A DNA stretch of 64,000 bases from Ruminococcaceae bacterium UBA6353 (GTDB lineage: Bacteria; Bacillota; Clostridia; Oscillospirales; Acutalibacteraceae). Below are positions 36,782 through 44,642 of this stretch, one piece after another. Position 1 is the stretch's first letter. Each line of letters begins with the position of its first letter. The position numbers and the translations under genes were made by a program. The DNA lies in contig DJRT01000014.1 in assembly GCA_002437905.1 (NCBI GenBank), positions 64,733 through 128,732 of the forward strand, written 5' to 3'. The notes under the pieces were generated by a model, which was given only the letters and a program-made list of their open reading frames with translations, was not told the origin of the DNA and did not search any database.

Positions 36782-38968
36782 ATGTCCATAACACATATGC
36801 CGCAGGAGCAGCGCTTTTTGCTGCAAACGGAGAATACGGCATACAGCTTTTGCGTGGAGGGCGGGGATTTCCTGCGCCACGAATACTATGGTGAAAAGAC
36901 GGCCTTTCAGCCGTGCAAGATCAAATGCCGCTCCTTTTCGCCCTATCAGGAACGACTTGGCGGCATCTTTTCCCAGAATACGGATCTTCTGGAATTCCCC
37001 TTTTTCGGGAGCGGCGATTACCGCTGCAGCGCGCTGAAGCTGCGCGGCATACACGGGGATTGCTGCACCCTCTTTACCTATGAGAATTATCGCATCTTCC
37101 GCGGGCGCGAGACGATCCCCGGTCTGCCGTATGCACGGCCGTCGGCGCAGTGTGAAACACTGGAGCTGGCGCTGCGGGATCCGGTAAACGCCTGCCGGCT
37201 GCTGCTGTACTATACTGTCTTTCCGGAATACGACCTGATCACCCGGCACTTCTGCCTGGAAAACCGCGGAGAGGCCTCTGTTAAGCTGGAGAAGGCGATG
37301 TGCCTGAGCCTGGATCTGCCCGGCCATGCCTATTCGCTGGTATCGCTGCCCGGCGCGTACGCCTATGAGCGCAGTGTGCAGAAGATGCCGCTGGGCTTCG
37401 GCACGCAGCAGATCACCAGCCGGCGGGGGATGATCGGCCACCAGCAGAACCCCTTTATGGCGCTGGTAGCCGACGGCGCCGATGAGGAGCATGGTTGTGC
37501 CTACGGCTTCAATCTGGTATACAGCGGCTCATTCCTGGATGAGGTGGAGGTCGATTTTCTCGGCAATACGCGGGTGAACATCGGCCTGGGTGAGGAATGC
37601 TTTGCCTGGCTGCTGGGGCCGGGCGAGCGCTTCTGCTCCCCGGAGGCCTACATGGTCTGCTCGGTCGAGGGCCTTGGCGGGATGTCCCGCCGGATGCACG
37701 CCTTTATCCGGGAGCAGATCTCGCCGCCGGAGCCGTTTGAACACCGGCCGGTGGTGCTGAACCCGTGGGAGTCCTGCGCCTTTGATATCGATGAGCAAAA
37801 GCTGCTGGAGTTTGCCCGGCAGGGGAAAGCCTGCGGGGCGGATATGCTGGTGGTGGACGACGGCTGGTTCGGCGAGCGCAATATGGATAATGCCGCCCTT
37901 GGCGACTGGTACGCCAACCGCAGAAAATTCCCGGATGGTCTGGCGAGCTTTGCGCACAAGGTGGTGCGCTGCGGCCTGCGCTTCGGCATTTGGATCGAGC
38001 CGGAGATGATCAATCCGGACAGCGACCTGTACCGGGCGCACCCGGACTGGTGCCTTTCCTGCCAGGGGCGCACAAACTCCCTTTCGCGCAACCAGCTGGT
38101 GCTGGATCTGTGCAATCCGGCGGTGCTGGAGTGCCTGAAGGAGCAATTCACGGCGGTGTTTGACGGCGTGCCGCTGTCGTATATCAAATGGGACTGCAAC
38201 CGCAACCTGTCGGAGGTTGGTTCGCCCTATCTGCCGCCGCAGCGGCAGGATGAGGCCTACTACCGTTACCAGCTGGGCGTATACGCGCTGATGAACTGGT
38301 TCCGTGAGCGGTATCCGGGCGTGATGATCGAGAACTGCAGCGGCGGCGGCGGCCGGTATGACCCGGCCATGATGGCGTATTCCACCCAGATATGGACCAG
38401 CGATAATACCGAGGTCGAGCCCCGTGTCCGGATCCAGTACGGCACCTCTCTGGCCTATCCGGCCAGCACCATGTCCTGCCATGTATCCGACCCGTTCCGC
38501 GGCGATATGGAACCCCACCGCCGCCTGCAGAACAAATATGATGTGTCGCTGGCCGGTATGCTTGGCTATGAGCTGGATCTGCCGAAGATGCCGGAATGGG
38601 TGCAGCAGGAGATCCGGCAGCAGATCATCCGCTACCGGCAGATAGAGGAGCTGGTCAAGAGGGGAGATCTTTACCGGCTGGTATCGCCGTTTGAAAACAG
38701 CCAGGATGTGGCGGCCTATTATTACACCGGCTCCCGCAGCCTGGGGGAGCCGGCCGGCCAGCGGATACTGCTGTCCTTCCTGCAGCCAATGGCGGCAGGA
38801 GGCGTGCAGAGCTTCCCGCTGCCGGTAAGCGTGGCACAGCCCGATGCGATATACCGCGACGCCTTCAGCGGCGAGACGGTCACCGGCGCGGTGCTGCGTG
38901 ATGGCTATACCGTGCAGACGGATGCGGAAAATTCGGCCACCCGCGTATGGCTGTGGGAAAAGCAATGA
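36782..38968 (+). CDS. Alpha-galactosidase, GH36
   Basis: 728 residues, the usual size for bacterial GH36, with no signal peptide, so cytoplasmic. The N-terminal beta-supersandwich (about 1-330) leads to a TIM barrel with LVVDDGWFGERNMDNAALGD, the nucleophile Asp471 in YIKWDCNRNL, and the acid/base Asp541 in WTSDNTE. It would hydrolyse alpha-galactosides such as raffinose or melibiose entering the cell. The ATG at 36782 follows GGAGG; the ATG eight bases earlier is closed at once by a stop, and the longer upstream frame overlaps the surface-protein gene. A paralogue lies at 54465. Confidence 0.93.
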   Translation: MSITHMPQEQRFLLQTENTAYSFCVEGGDFLRHEYYGEKTAFQPCKIKCRSFSPYQERLGGIFSQNTDLLEFPFFGSGDYRCSALKLRGIHGDCCTLFTYENYRIFRGRETIPGLPYARPSAQCETLELALRDPVNACRLLLYYTVFPEYDLITRHFCLENRGEASVKLEKAMCLSLDLPGHAYSLVSLPGAYAYERSVQKMPLGFGTQQITSRRGMIGHQQNPFMALVADGADEEHGCAYGFNLVYSGSFLDEVEVDFLGNTRVNIGLGEECFAWLLGPGERFCSPEAYMVCSVEGLGGMSRRMHAFIREQISPPEPFEHRPVVLNPWESCAFDIDEQKLLEFARQGKACGADMLVVDDGWFGERNMDNAALGDWYANRRKFPDGLASFAHKVVRCGLRFGIWIEPEMINPDSDLYRAHPDWCLSCQGRTNSLSRNQLVLDLCNPAVLECLKEQFTAVFDGVPLSYIKWDCNRNLSEVGSPYLPPQRQDEAYYRYQLGVYALMNWFRERYPGVMIENCSGGGGRYDPAMMAYSTQIWTSDNTEVEPRVRIQYGTSLAYPASTMSCHVSDPFRGDMEPHRRLQNKYDVSLAGMLGYELDLPKMPEWVQQEIRQQIIRYRQIEELVKRGDLYRLVSPFENSQDVAAYYYTGSRSLGEPAGQRILLSFLQPMAAGGVQSFPLPVSVAQPDAIYRDAFSGETVTGAVLRDGYTVQTDAENSATRVWLWEKQ

Positions 38969-38996
38969 GACCGTAAAATCTGCGCAGATGAATAAA

Positions 38997-39045
38997 GCAC
39001 GCCCCGTCGGCACCGGCGAAAGCCGGCCGACGGGGCGTGCTTTTT
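38997..39045. terminator. Strong terminator after GH36
   Basis: A 15-bp perfect stem (38997-39011 with 39026-39040) followed by TTTTTGCTTT. The minus side also has T-rich sequence, so it can serve the converging GH28-like gene. Confidence 0.9.
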
Positions 39046-39095
39046 GCTTTGCAGGGGTATCCCGGCGGACACCGGGAAGAAAGCATTGGACGGAA

Positions 39096-40373
39096 TTATT
39101 GCGGATCGCCGGCCTGCACCCGGATAGGGGTGCCGCCCTCCACGCAGATCTCTCCCTCGCTCAGGCGCACAAAGTGCGGATCGCGGAAGCCCTCGATGGT
39201 GACATGCTCAAAGTCGATCCGGTCAAAGTTTTTCAGCTGTGCCAGGGCTATGTCGGCGCTGTCCTCCCGCGCGGCCAGCAGGCTGTCCTTCACCCGCAGG
39301 GTGATGCGCTCCTTCTCGTCGCCCCAGACGGTCATGGGGCGGCACAGGCCGGTCACCCGGCAATTCTCAAAGGTGATGTCCGCAAGGGAGCGGTTGAGGC
39401 ACCAGCAGTCCTTGCCATTGAAGCACAGGTCAAACAGGTTGTCGGCATTTTCAAAGGTGCAGTTGCGGATGACGATATCACCGGGGGTGTGCCGGATCTC
39501 TGCCCGGAAATCGCAGTAGTACAGGAAGACATTGAGCGTATTGTGCCGGCAGCCCTCATTGGCCTGCACGCCCGCTGCCTTTTGCTCCCGGCTCAGATCG
39601 CCGCGGAAGCCGAAGGCCGCCGGCGCCCAGCCGCGGCAATCCTCCACCAGCACCTTGGTGCCGCCAAAGCGCAGGGCGCTGCAGGCGGTATTGAACAGGC
39701 AGCGGCGCACGGTCACATCGTAGTTGTCAAAGCCGGCCACGCCGTCGTCGCCGGTGTAAAAGGCGCAGTCTTCCACCAGTACCCGGTCGCAGGTGCGCAC
39801 ATCAAAGCCGTCGTGCCCGCCGTAGACCGTCACATGGCGGATGGTGATATCCTCGGCAATAAAAATGGCGTGTGCCCAGTTGCTGCTGTTGTAGATGGTG
39901 TAGCCCTCCAGGCGGATGTTTTTGCAGCGCTGCATATTGATGGCGTGCGGGCCGCGGTATTCCTCCTCGCCGGTGGGGTCAAAGCAGTTCATGCCGTTGA
40001 TATAGGAACCGGGCTCGCCGATGATGGCAATATTCTCCGCATCGATCGCGCGGATCAGCGCGTTATTCCAGCGGCTGCAGGGGTCCACGGAGCGCTGTTG
40101 ATCCGCTGTGGCGGCGGCGTCGACCGGCTCGAGGGTATCCTCCAGAAAGGCCAGATACTGCTCCGGGTCGCGGCTGCCCTCCAGGATGGCACCGGTCTCC
40201 AGGTAGAGGGTGGTATTGGAGCGCAGGCGCAGCCCGCCGGTGCGCCAGATGCCCCGCGGTATCCGCACCGTGCCGCCGCCGGCCAGAAAAACGGCATCCA
40301 GCGCCTGCTGGATGGCAGCGGTCTGCAGATCGCCGCCGATATAGGCACCGTAATCGGTGATGGAAACATTCAT
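39096..40373 (-). CDS. GH28-like right-handed beta-helix protein
   Basis: About 425 residues, no signal peptide. The opening GGGTVRIPRGIWRTGGLRL and SNTTLYLETGAILEGS is typical of polygalacturonase/pectate-lyase-superfamily beta-helices. HDGFDVRTCDRVLVEDC and YTGDDGVAGFDN correspond to the NTDG and DD motifs of GH28, with His in place of the Asn-Thr pair. A cytoplasmic location suggests action on imported oligogalacturonides or another sugar-acid glycan. The start MNVSITDYGA (40373) follows AAGGGAGAG; the 10-residue longer frame begins between the -10 box and the ribosome site. Confidence 0.83.
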   Translation of the reverse strand: MNVSITDYGAYIGGDLQTAAIQQALDAVFLAGGGTVRIPRGIWRTGGLRLRSNTTLYLETGAILEGSRDPEQYLAFLEDTLEPVDAAATADQQRSVDPCSRWNNALIRAIDAENIAIIGEPGSYINGMNCFDPTGEEEYRGPHAINMQRCKNIRLEGYTIYNSSNWAHAIFIAEDITIRHVTVYGGHDGFDVRTCDRVLVEDCAFYTGDDGVAGFDNYDVTVRRCLFNTACSALRFGGTKVLVEDCRGWAPAAFGFRGDLSREQKAAGVQANEGCRHNTLNVFLYYCDFRAEIRHTPGDIVIRNCTFENADNLFDLCFNGKDCWCLNRSLADITFENCRVTGLCRPMTVWGDEKERITLRVKDSLLAAREDSADIALAQLKNFDRIDFEHVTIEGFRDPHFVRLSEGEICVEGGTPIRVQAGDPQ

Positions 40374-40401
40374 AGGTACACTCTCCCTTTGCTTTTTTCT
40401 C

Positions 40402-40431
40402 ATTGTAGCATAGGCGTTTTTTCGCTGTCAA
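40402..40431 (-). promoter_or_regulatory. Promoter of the GH28-like gene
   Basis: Minus strand: TTGACA (40431-40426), 18 bp, TACAAT (40407-40402). Confidence 0.8.
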
Positions 40432-40493
40432 CCGCTGCGGGGGAACGAAATTTTTCGTCCTGTGCGGGCACGCTGCGGCAGAGCCCCGGGCAG

Positions 40494-40522
40494 TTGACAG
40501 CCGTGCGAAAAGACGCTATACT
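40494..40522 (+). promoter_or_regulatory. Promoter of the vanZ-type gene
   Basis: TTGACA (40494-40499), 17 bp, TATACT (40517-40522). Confidence 0.8.
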
Positions 40523-40546
40523 AATGAGCAGGGGAGGAGGAGAGCC

Positions 40547-41026
40547 GTGGAACAGACGAAATGGCACCGCATCGGCAGCTGGGTGTGGCCGGTGCTGCTG
40601 GTGCTGACAACAGCCGCTATCTGGGGGCAATCCCTGATGAGCGGCGAAAGCTCCTCCAACGAAAGCGGTGCCGTGCGGGAGCTGCTGGTGCGCCTGTTCG
40701 GCGAGGGTTTTGTCGGCAGCTTTCTGTACACCTATATCCGCAAGGCGGCGCATTTTACGGAATATATGGTGCTGGGGGCGGAGTGGACCGCCTTCCGCCT
40801 GCACCGCCGTCCCGGCCGGGGTACGGCGTGGCTGTTCTGGGTGGCGGGGCCGCTGACGGCTGTTTGTGATGAGCTGCTGCAGTTTCTTTCGCCCGGCCGC
40901 GGTCCGGCGGTGCGGGATGTGCTGCTGGATTGCAGCGGGTGTGTGTGCGGCTGGCTGGCGGTGTGGCTGCTCTGCCGTTTGCTGCGGGCTGCTGCCGCCC
41001 GCCGAAAAAAACGCCGCGGCAGCTAA
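40547..41026 (+). CDS. VanZ family membrane protein
   Basis: 159 residues from a GTG start with GGGGAGGAGGAG upstream. Four hydrophobic segments and the family pattern IWGQSLMSGESSSNES, IRKAAHFTEYMVLGA and CDELLQFLSPGRGPAVRDVL match VanZ-like proteins. VanZ gives low-level teicoplanin resistance in enterococci, but most family members are uncharacterised and no other resistance gene is near. It is monocistronic and lies just upstream of the tRNA-Leu promoter. Confidence 0.9.
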   Translation: MEQTKWHRIGSWVWPVLLVLTTAAIWGQSLMSGESSSNESGAVRELLVRLFGEGFVGSFLYTYIRKAAHFTEYMVLGAEWTAFRLHRRPGRGTAWLFWVAGPLTAVCDELLQFLSPGRGPAVRDVLLDCSGCVCGWLAVWLLCRLLRAAAARRKKRRGS

Positions 41027-41033
41027 AAAAGGC

Positions 41034-41062
41034 TTGCTTTTTCACGCGGTATACAGTATAAT
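41034..41062 (+). promoter_or_regulatory. Promoter of tRNA-Leu
   Basis: TTGCTT (41034-41039), 17 bp, TATAAT (41057-41062), about 65 bp upstream of the tRNA. Confidence 0.75.
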
Positions 41063-41126
41063 ACGGGGTAGGCTGCGGCGGCCGCAGCCCCCCAAAAAAT
41101 GGCGCAGGAGACGGCGCCGTATATTC

Positions 41127-41213
41127 GCCGGTGTGTTGGAATTGGCAGACGAGACGGACTCAAAATCCGTTGCTGGCAACAGCGTGCGGGTTCGACCCCC
41201 GCCACCGGCACCA
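41127..41213 (+). tRNA. tRNA-Leu (CAA), CCA encoded
   Basis: Acceptor stem GCCGGTG/CACCGGC (41127-41133 and 41203-41209), discriminator A, and encoded CCA. The anticodon stem ACGGA/TCCGT encloses CTCAAAA, giving anticodon CAA (codon UUG). The long variable arm (TTGCTGGCAACAGCG region) and the T-loop GTTCGA are class II leucine features. Its 3' end from the T-loop onward is duplicated downstream. Confidence 0.93.
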
Positions 41214-41352
41214 AAAAGCGAGGCTGCGCCCGTCCAGGGCGCGGTCTTGTTTTTTTGCCATTTGCCGTTCGGGGGTCGAACCGATTCGACACCCCGCCAC
41301 CGGCACCAAAAAGCAAGGCTGCGCCCGTCCAGGGCGCGGTCTTGTTTTTTGC
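41191..41352 (+). repeat. Direct repeat of the tRNA-Leu 3' end plus terminator
   Basis: Copy 1 (41191-41257) and copy 2 (41285-41352) share about 67 bp: the T-loop to CCA end, then a spacer, the terminator stem and the T-run. They differ by one extra base in the C-run, one G/A change and T-run length. Copy 2 is not part of a complete tRNA; between the copies lie about 27 bp. Confidence 0.9.
41226..41256 (+). terminator. Terminator of tRNA-Leu
   Basis: GCGCCC (41226-41231) pairs with GGGCGC (41237-41242), then GGTCTTG and seven T. The same element recurs at 41321-41350 in the duplicated copy. Confidence 0.8.
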
Positions 41353-41378
41353 TTCCAACACAGCAATGCATAAAACAT

Positions 41379-41416
41379 AAAATCCCGGCTGCCGGATATC
41401 CGGCTGCCGGGATTTT
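41379..41416. terminator. Bidirectional terminator beside the orphan gene
   Basis: AAAATCCCGGC (41379-41389) pairs with GCCGGGATTTT (41406-41416), around an inner GCCGGATATCCGGC palindrome. It closes the minus-strand gene ending at 41476 and backs up the tRNA terminators. Confidence 0.8.
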
Positions 41417-41475
41417 GCGGGTTGGCTACAGCAATGGTGTCTTCGCTCCGGCCATGCGGAGCGAATGACGGCTGA

Positions 41476-42720
41476 TCAGGTCGTGCTTTGCGCTGTGGAG
41501 AATTCTTTGCTGAATAGCGGATACCGCTCGGGAGAGGCCACCTTGACTCTCTCCAGGCACGCAAGGTATTCGGGCAAAGCGTCTTCAAAAGAAAAGTCCT
41601 CTGAAGCTGTCTTTTCCAGAAGGGCGGTGATTTCATCGATAGACAGCCGTAATTCCTCGACATTCAGCTTGGAATTCTTAATATAGTCCTTGCCATATCC
41701 TTTTCCGCGGGATTTGCTGCATCCCAGATCGACTTTCAGTAGATGCAGAAGGCGGTTCATGGAATCTACCAGCTGCTTTTTCTCTTGGCCGGGTTCCAGA
41801 CTGCTCAATTGAAATAGCAAATTTACCAGATGTTTTTTATGAGCGATCATCTCATCGTATGTCATCGTCTTCCAAAGCAAACTGTCTACATAGTCACGGT
41901 ATTCCTGCTGCAAGGCGTCTTTGCGGGCGATCAGTTCATCCTCCTCCGGGTTGTCACCAGTGGTGGACTCACCCTTGAGCGCATCCGCATAGCCAAGGAA
42001 ACTATTCACATCCTTGAGCTCAAAGGATACAAGACGCTCCCCCCCTTTGGCGAGCTCTTCATATACGCTGTCGTAGTCGTACAGGAAAGAAACGGCTATT
42101 TTGGCCCGTTCCAGATATCCAGGGCATTCGGTCCGTATTTCTTCAAAAGTCATTCCTTCCGAGTCTATTCTTTCCAAAAAGGCACTTATTTCATCAATGC
42201 AGGCCTTTAGCTCCGGGACATTCACACCATTGCTTGCGATAGCTTCTTCGTATCCCTCCGCTTTGAGATCGTCAATAGAACGCTGTTTCTCTATCAAATC
42301 GGATAAAAGAGATTTCATGCAGTTTTCCAGCAGTTTCTCCGGCGTCGGCCCCGGATCCAATCTCTCCAATTTTTGGTATAAATCTACCAAATAATTATCA
42401 TGGGTATACAGTTCGCCGCCCGGCGCGGCTCGGCCGCACAGTGCATCCACATAGTCGCGGTATTCCTGCATCAAGGCGTTTTTGTAGGCGATTCGCTCGG
42501 CCTCCACCGGGTCTTCGTTGCCGGTGATGGTTTCCTCCCGGAAGTCCTTTAGCCTTGCAAGGCTAGTGGCCTTGTCTGCATCGGTATATAAATAAAACTC
42601 AGCGGGTGGAAAAAAGTGGTTGTATACGATAGGGTATACTACAAGACCGGCGTAAACCAGCAATGGGGTTATTAAGACAATGCACAGTGCGATAATGATC
42701 CACTTTTTCTTTCGGGTCAT
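41476..42720 (-). CDS. Orphan membrane-anchored protein with a duplicated domain
   Basis: 414 residues. One N-terminal membrane span (about 7-30, WIIIALCIVLITPLLVYAG) is followed by a soluble, helical, acidic region made of two homologous halves (about 80-225 and 255-405). Matching pairs are LMQEYRDYVDALC / LQQEYRDYVDSLL, VNVPELKACIDEISAFLERI / LNVEELRLSIDEITALLEKT and CPGYLERAKIAV / LPEYLACLERVKV. I recognise no family. Codon use and base composition look lower in GC than the neighbours. It has its own promoter and terminator and lies beside a tRNA with a duplicated 3' end, suggesting acquired DNA. Confidence 0.75.
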   Translation of the reverse strand: MTRKKKWIIIALCIVLITPLLVYAGLVVYPIVYNHFFPPAEFYLYTDADKATSLARLKDFREETITGNEDPVEAERIAYKNALMQEYRDYVDALCGRAAPGGELYTHDNYLVDLYQKLERLDPGPTPEKLLENCMKSLLSDLIEKQRSIDDLKAEGYEEAIASNGVNVPELKACIDEISAFLERIDSEGMTFEEIRTECPGYLERAKIAVSFLYDYDSVYEELAKGGERLVSFELKDVNSFLGYADALKGESTTGDNPEEDELIARKDALQQEYRDYVDSLLWKTMTYDEMIAHKKHLVNLLFQLSSLEPGQEKKQLVDSMNRLLHLLKVDLGCSKSRGKGYGKDYIKNSKLNVEELRLSIDEITALLEKTASEDFSFEDALPEYLACLERVKVASPERYPLFSKEFSTAQSTT

Positions 42721-42843
42721 TGTTTCAATCCTCCGTTCATGTTAGTTAGTGGGAACCAATGGCTGGCTTTATACATCCTTTTGCAGCATCTCCTCCTCGC
42801 ATTATCGCACATGATGCGACAGAGACATAATAAACCCAAAAAT

Positions 42844-42872
42844 ATTTTACCACATGGCAGTTCAAGTGTCAA
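42844..42872 (-). promoter_or_regulatory. Promoter of the orphan gene
   Basis: Minus strand: TTGACA (42872-42867), 17 bp, TAAAAT (42849-42844). An inverted repeat TTACAA-TT-TTGTAA lies just upstream at 42886-42899. The rest of the 296-bp gap 42721-43016 shows nothing else. Confidence 0.75.
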
Positions 42873-43016
42873 TATATGGAATTTATTACAATTTTGTAAC
42901 CAGTGTTGAAAAAACGGAAAGACGGTCGGTGCCGGATAAATCTGCTGATCCCGACGATCGGCAAAGAGCGCCGAAAGCCGGTTTCTTCCGAGGGCGTACT
43001 GCGTGCTTTTATGTGG

Positions 43017-43820
43017 CTATTCCGCGGAGCGATCCCGGTTGTCCGGGTGGCTGATACGCTGCCGGTATTGGCTGGGGGTGCAATCCTCTGCCTCCCGGAA
43101 GCGCTGGCTGAAATAGGCCTGGGAGGAAAAGCCGCATGCCTGCGCTACCTCGGCCAGCGGCAGATCGGTGGTGCGCAGCAGGGAGCGGGCGGCCTCCAGA
43201 CGCCGTCGCTGCAGATAGGTATGCGGAGTTTCGCCGGTCAGGGCAGTGTAGCGGCGGTGAAAATATACGCCGCTGAGGTGGCAGGCGTCGGCTATGGCCT
43301 GCAGGGAGAGGCGGTCGGCATAGTGGTGCTCCATGTACTCCCGCGCCGTACGCACCAGCGGGTCCAGTGGGACACGGCGGTACTGCTGCTCCTGCAGCAG
43401 CAGGCGCAGGCAGGAAAGGATGCCGGCGGCCGTGGCCAGCTCATTTTCCGGGCTTTCGGTGTAGTATTTGTCGCACAGCGCCAGCATCTGTCGGTACAGC
43501 GGCTGCGGGTCGGCCGGCTGCAATACACAGCGGCAGCCGGACAGGCGCTGCTGCAGTGGCCGGTCGTGGAAGCGGAAATGCAGGAACAATGCCTTGAAAT
43601 GCAGCTCACTGCAGCGCGTATCCCCCGGCTGCGCCAGCAGCACCATCCCCGCGCGGATGGGGTGTGCTTCGCCGTTGATATAGCTGACGCCCCCATCCTC
43701 CAGAAAAAGCTCCAGCTCATAGTTGGCCACGGTACGCGGCGCGGTCTTTTGCTGATGGGGAAAGTGGCTGCGGGAGCTGAAGATGCCGCAGCCGGTCAGA
43801 ACAGGCAGGTTTTCCAGCAT
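43017..43820 (-). CDS. AraC family transcriptional regulator
   Basis: About 267 residues. The N-terminal cupin-type sensor (VSYINGEAHPIRAGMVLLAQ) is followed by a C-terminal AraC domain with LSLQAIADACHLSGVYFHRR and LPLAEVAQACGFSSQAYFSQ. The start at 43820 follows GGAGG with 8 nt; the open frame extending to 44555 is antisense to the next operon and is not used. It is divergent from the MBL / enolase-superfamily / SDR operon, which it most likely activates in response to a sugar or sugar acid. Confidence 0.92.
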   Translation of the reverse strand: MLENLPVLTGCGIFSSRSHFPHQQKTAPRTVANYELELFLEDGGVSYINGEAHPIRAGMVLLAQPGDTRCSELHFKALFLHFRFHDRPLQQRLSGCRCVLQPADPQPLYRQMLALCDKYYTESPENELATAAGILSCLRLLLQEQQYRRVPLDPLVRTAREYMEHHYADRLSLQAIADACHLSGVYFHRRYTALTGETPHTYLQRRRLEAARSLLRTTDLPLAEVAQACGFSSQAYFSQRFREAEDCTPSQYRQRISHPDNRDRSAE

Positions 43821-43844
43821 GAAAAGAGCCTCCAAAAGATAAGA

Positions 43845-43873
43845 TTTTGATAAAACGGCATAGGTTTTTGATA
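43845..43873. promoter_or_regulatory. Paired direct repeats, candidate AraC operator
   Basis: TTTTGATA occurs at 43845-43852 and 43866-43873, exactly 21 bp apart (two helical turns), in the 144-bp divergent intergenic region. This spacing suits an AraC-type dimer. TAAAAT at 43900-43905 may be the -10 box of the rightward operon. Confidence 0.5.
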
Positions 43874-43964
43874 GACATAAGCAACCTTTATCCGTATGAT
43901 AAAATAGTAGCATGGATGCAAAGGAAAGTAAAGCAGAAAAACAAGAAATTGAAAAGGAGCAACA

Positions 43965-44642
43965 ATGAAGATTACTTGGCTTGGGCAGGCGGGGCTTTTG
44001 CTGCAGGGGGCGGGGATCACGGTGATGATTGACCCGTATCTTTCCGACAGTGTGGCGGCGCTGCAGCCGGAAAATCACCGGCGCCAGCCGGTGGATGAGC
44101 GGTTCTTCGCCGTGCAGCCGGATGTGCTGGTGCTGACGCACGACCACCGCGACCACTATGATCCGGAAACGGTGGCCCGCTTCGTTGGCGCGGACACGGC
44201 GGTGACGGTGCTGGCGCCGTCCTCCGTCTGGCCGCAGGTGCGCCGTATCGGCGGCGCCGGGAACAACTATGTGCTGTTTGACCGGCAGACCGTGTGGAGT
44301 GAACGGGGATGGCGGTTTACGGCGGTGCCGGCACAGCACAGCGATCCTGCGGCGATCGGTGTGGTGATTGAGGCGGAGGGCAGAACCCTGTATGTGACCG
44401 GCGATACACTGTACAGCCACGCCATCTTCGGCGCACTGCCGGAGAAGATCGACGCGGTGTTTCTGCCGATCAACGGGCGCGGAAACAATATGAACATCCC
44501 GGATGCGGAGGCATTTATCCGGCGGTGCGGCGCGGCGAAGGCGGTGCCGCTGCACTTCGGCCTGTTTGATGAGGTGCGGGGGGAGGACCTTTCGGGTGAA
44601 AATGTCGTTGTACCGAAAATCTGGCAGGAGGTCAAGCTATGA
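43965..44642 (+). CDS. MBL-fold metal-dependent hydrolase (UlaG-like)
   Basis: 225 residues, with AAAGGAG before the ATG. Metal ligands are visible in LTHDHRDHYDP (HxHxDH, residues 58-68). A later His is in VPAQHSD, the bridging Asp in YVTGDTLY, and another His in VPLHFGLFD. The fold type is close to UlaG/YtkL-like proteins that open sugar lactones or hydrolyse phosphodiesters. It is the first gene of a three-gene operon and overlaps the next by ATGA. Together with the dehydratase and dehydrogenase downstream, a lactonase step in sugar-acid breakdown is plausible but unproven. Confidence 0.85.
   Translation: MKITWLGQAGLLLQGAGITVMIDPYLSDSVAALQPENHRRQPVDERFFAVQPDVLVLTHDHRDHYDPETVARFVGADTAVTVLAPSSVWPQVRRIGGAGNNYVLFDRQTVWSERGWRFTAVPAQHSDPAAIGVVIEAEGRTLYVTGDTLYSHAIFGALPEKIDAVFLPINGRGNNMNIPDAEAFIRRCGAAKAVPLHFGLFDEVRGEDLSGENVVVPKIWQEVKL

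Noticed and set aside
33496..36789. 1097-codon minus-strand open frame opposite the giant surface protein
   Set aside because: Low-plausibility composition, no start signal, and repeated segments that simply mirror the plus-strand modules.
40547..41026. Glycopeptide resistance cluster suggested by the VanZ-type gene
   Set aside because: No vanA/H/X/R/S-like gene is present, and VanZ-like proteins are common in clostridial genomes without resistance.
41191..41352. Short CRISPR-like array
   Set aside because: Only two copies, and the repeated sequence is a tRNA end plus terminator; no cas genes are present.
43821..44555. N-terminal extension of the AraC regulator to 512 residues
   Set aside because: The extra part is antisense to the MBL gene; the start at 43820 has GGAGG at the correct distance.
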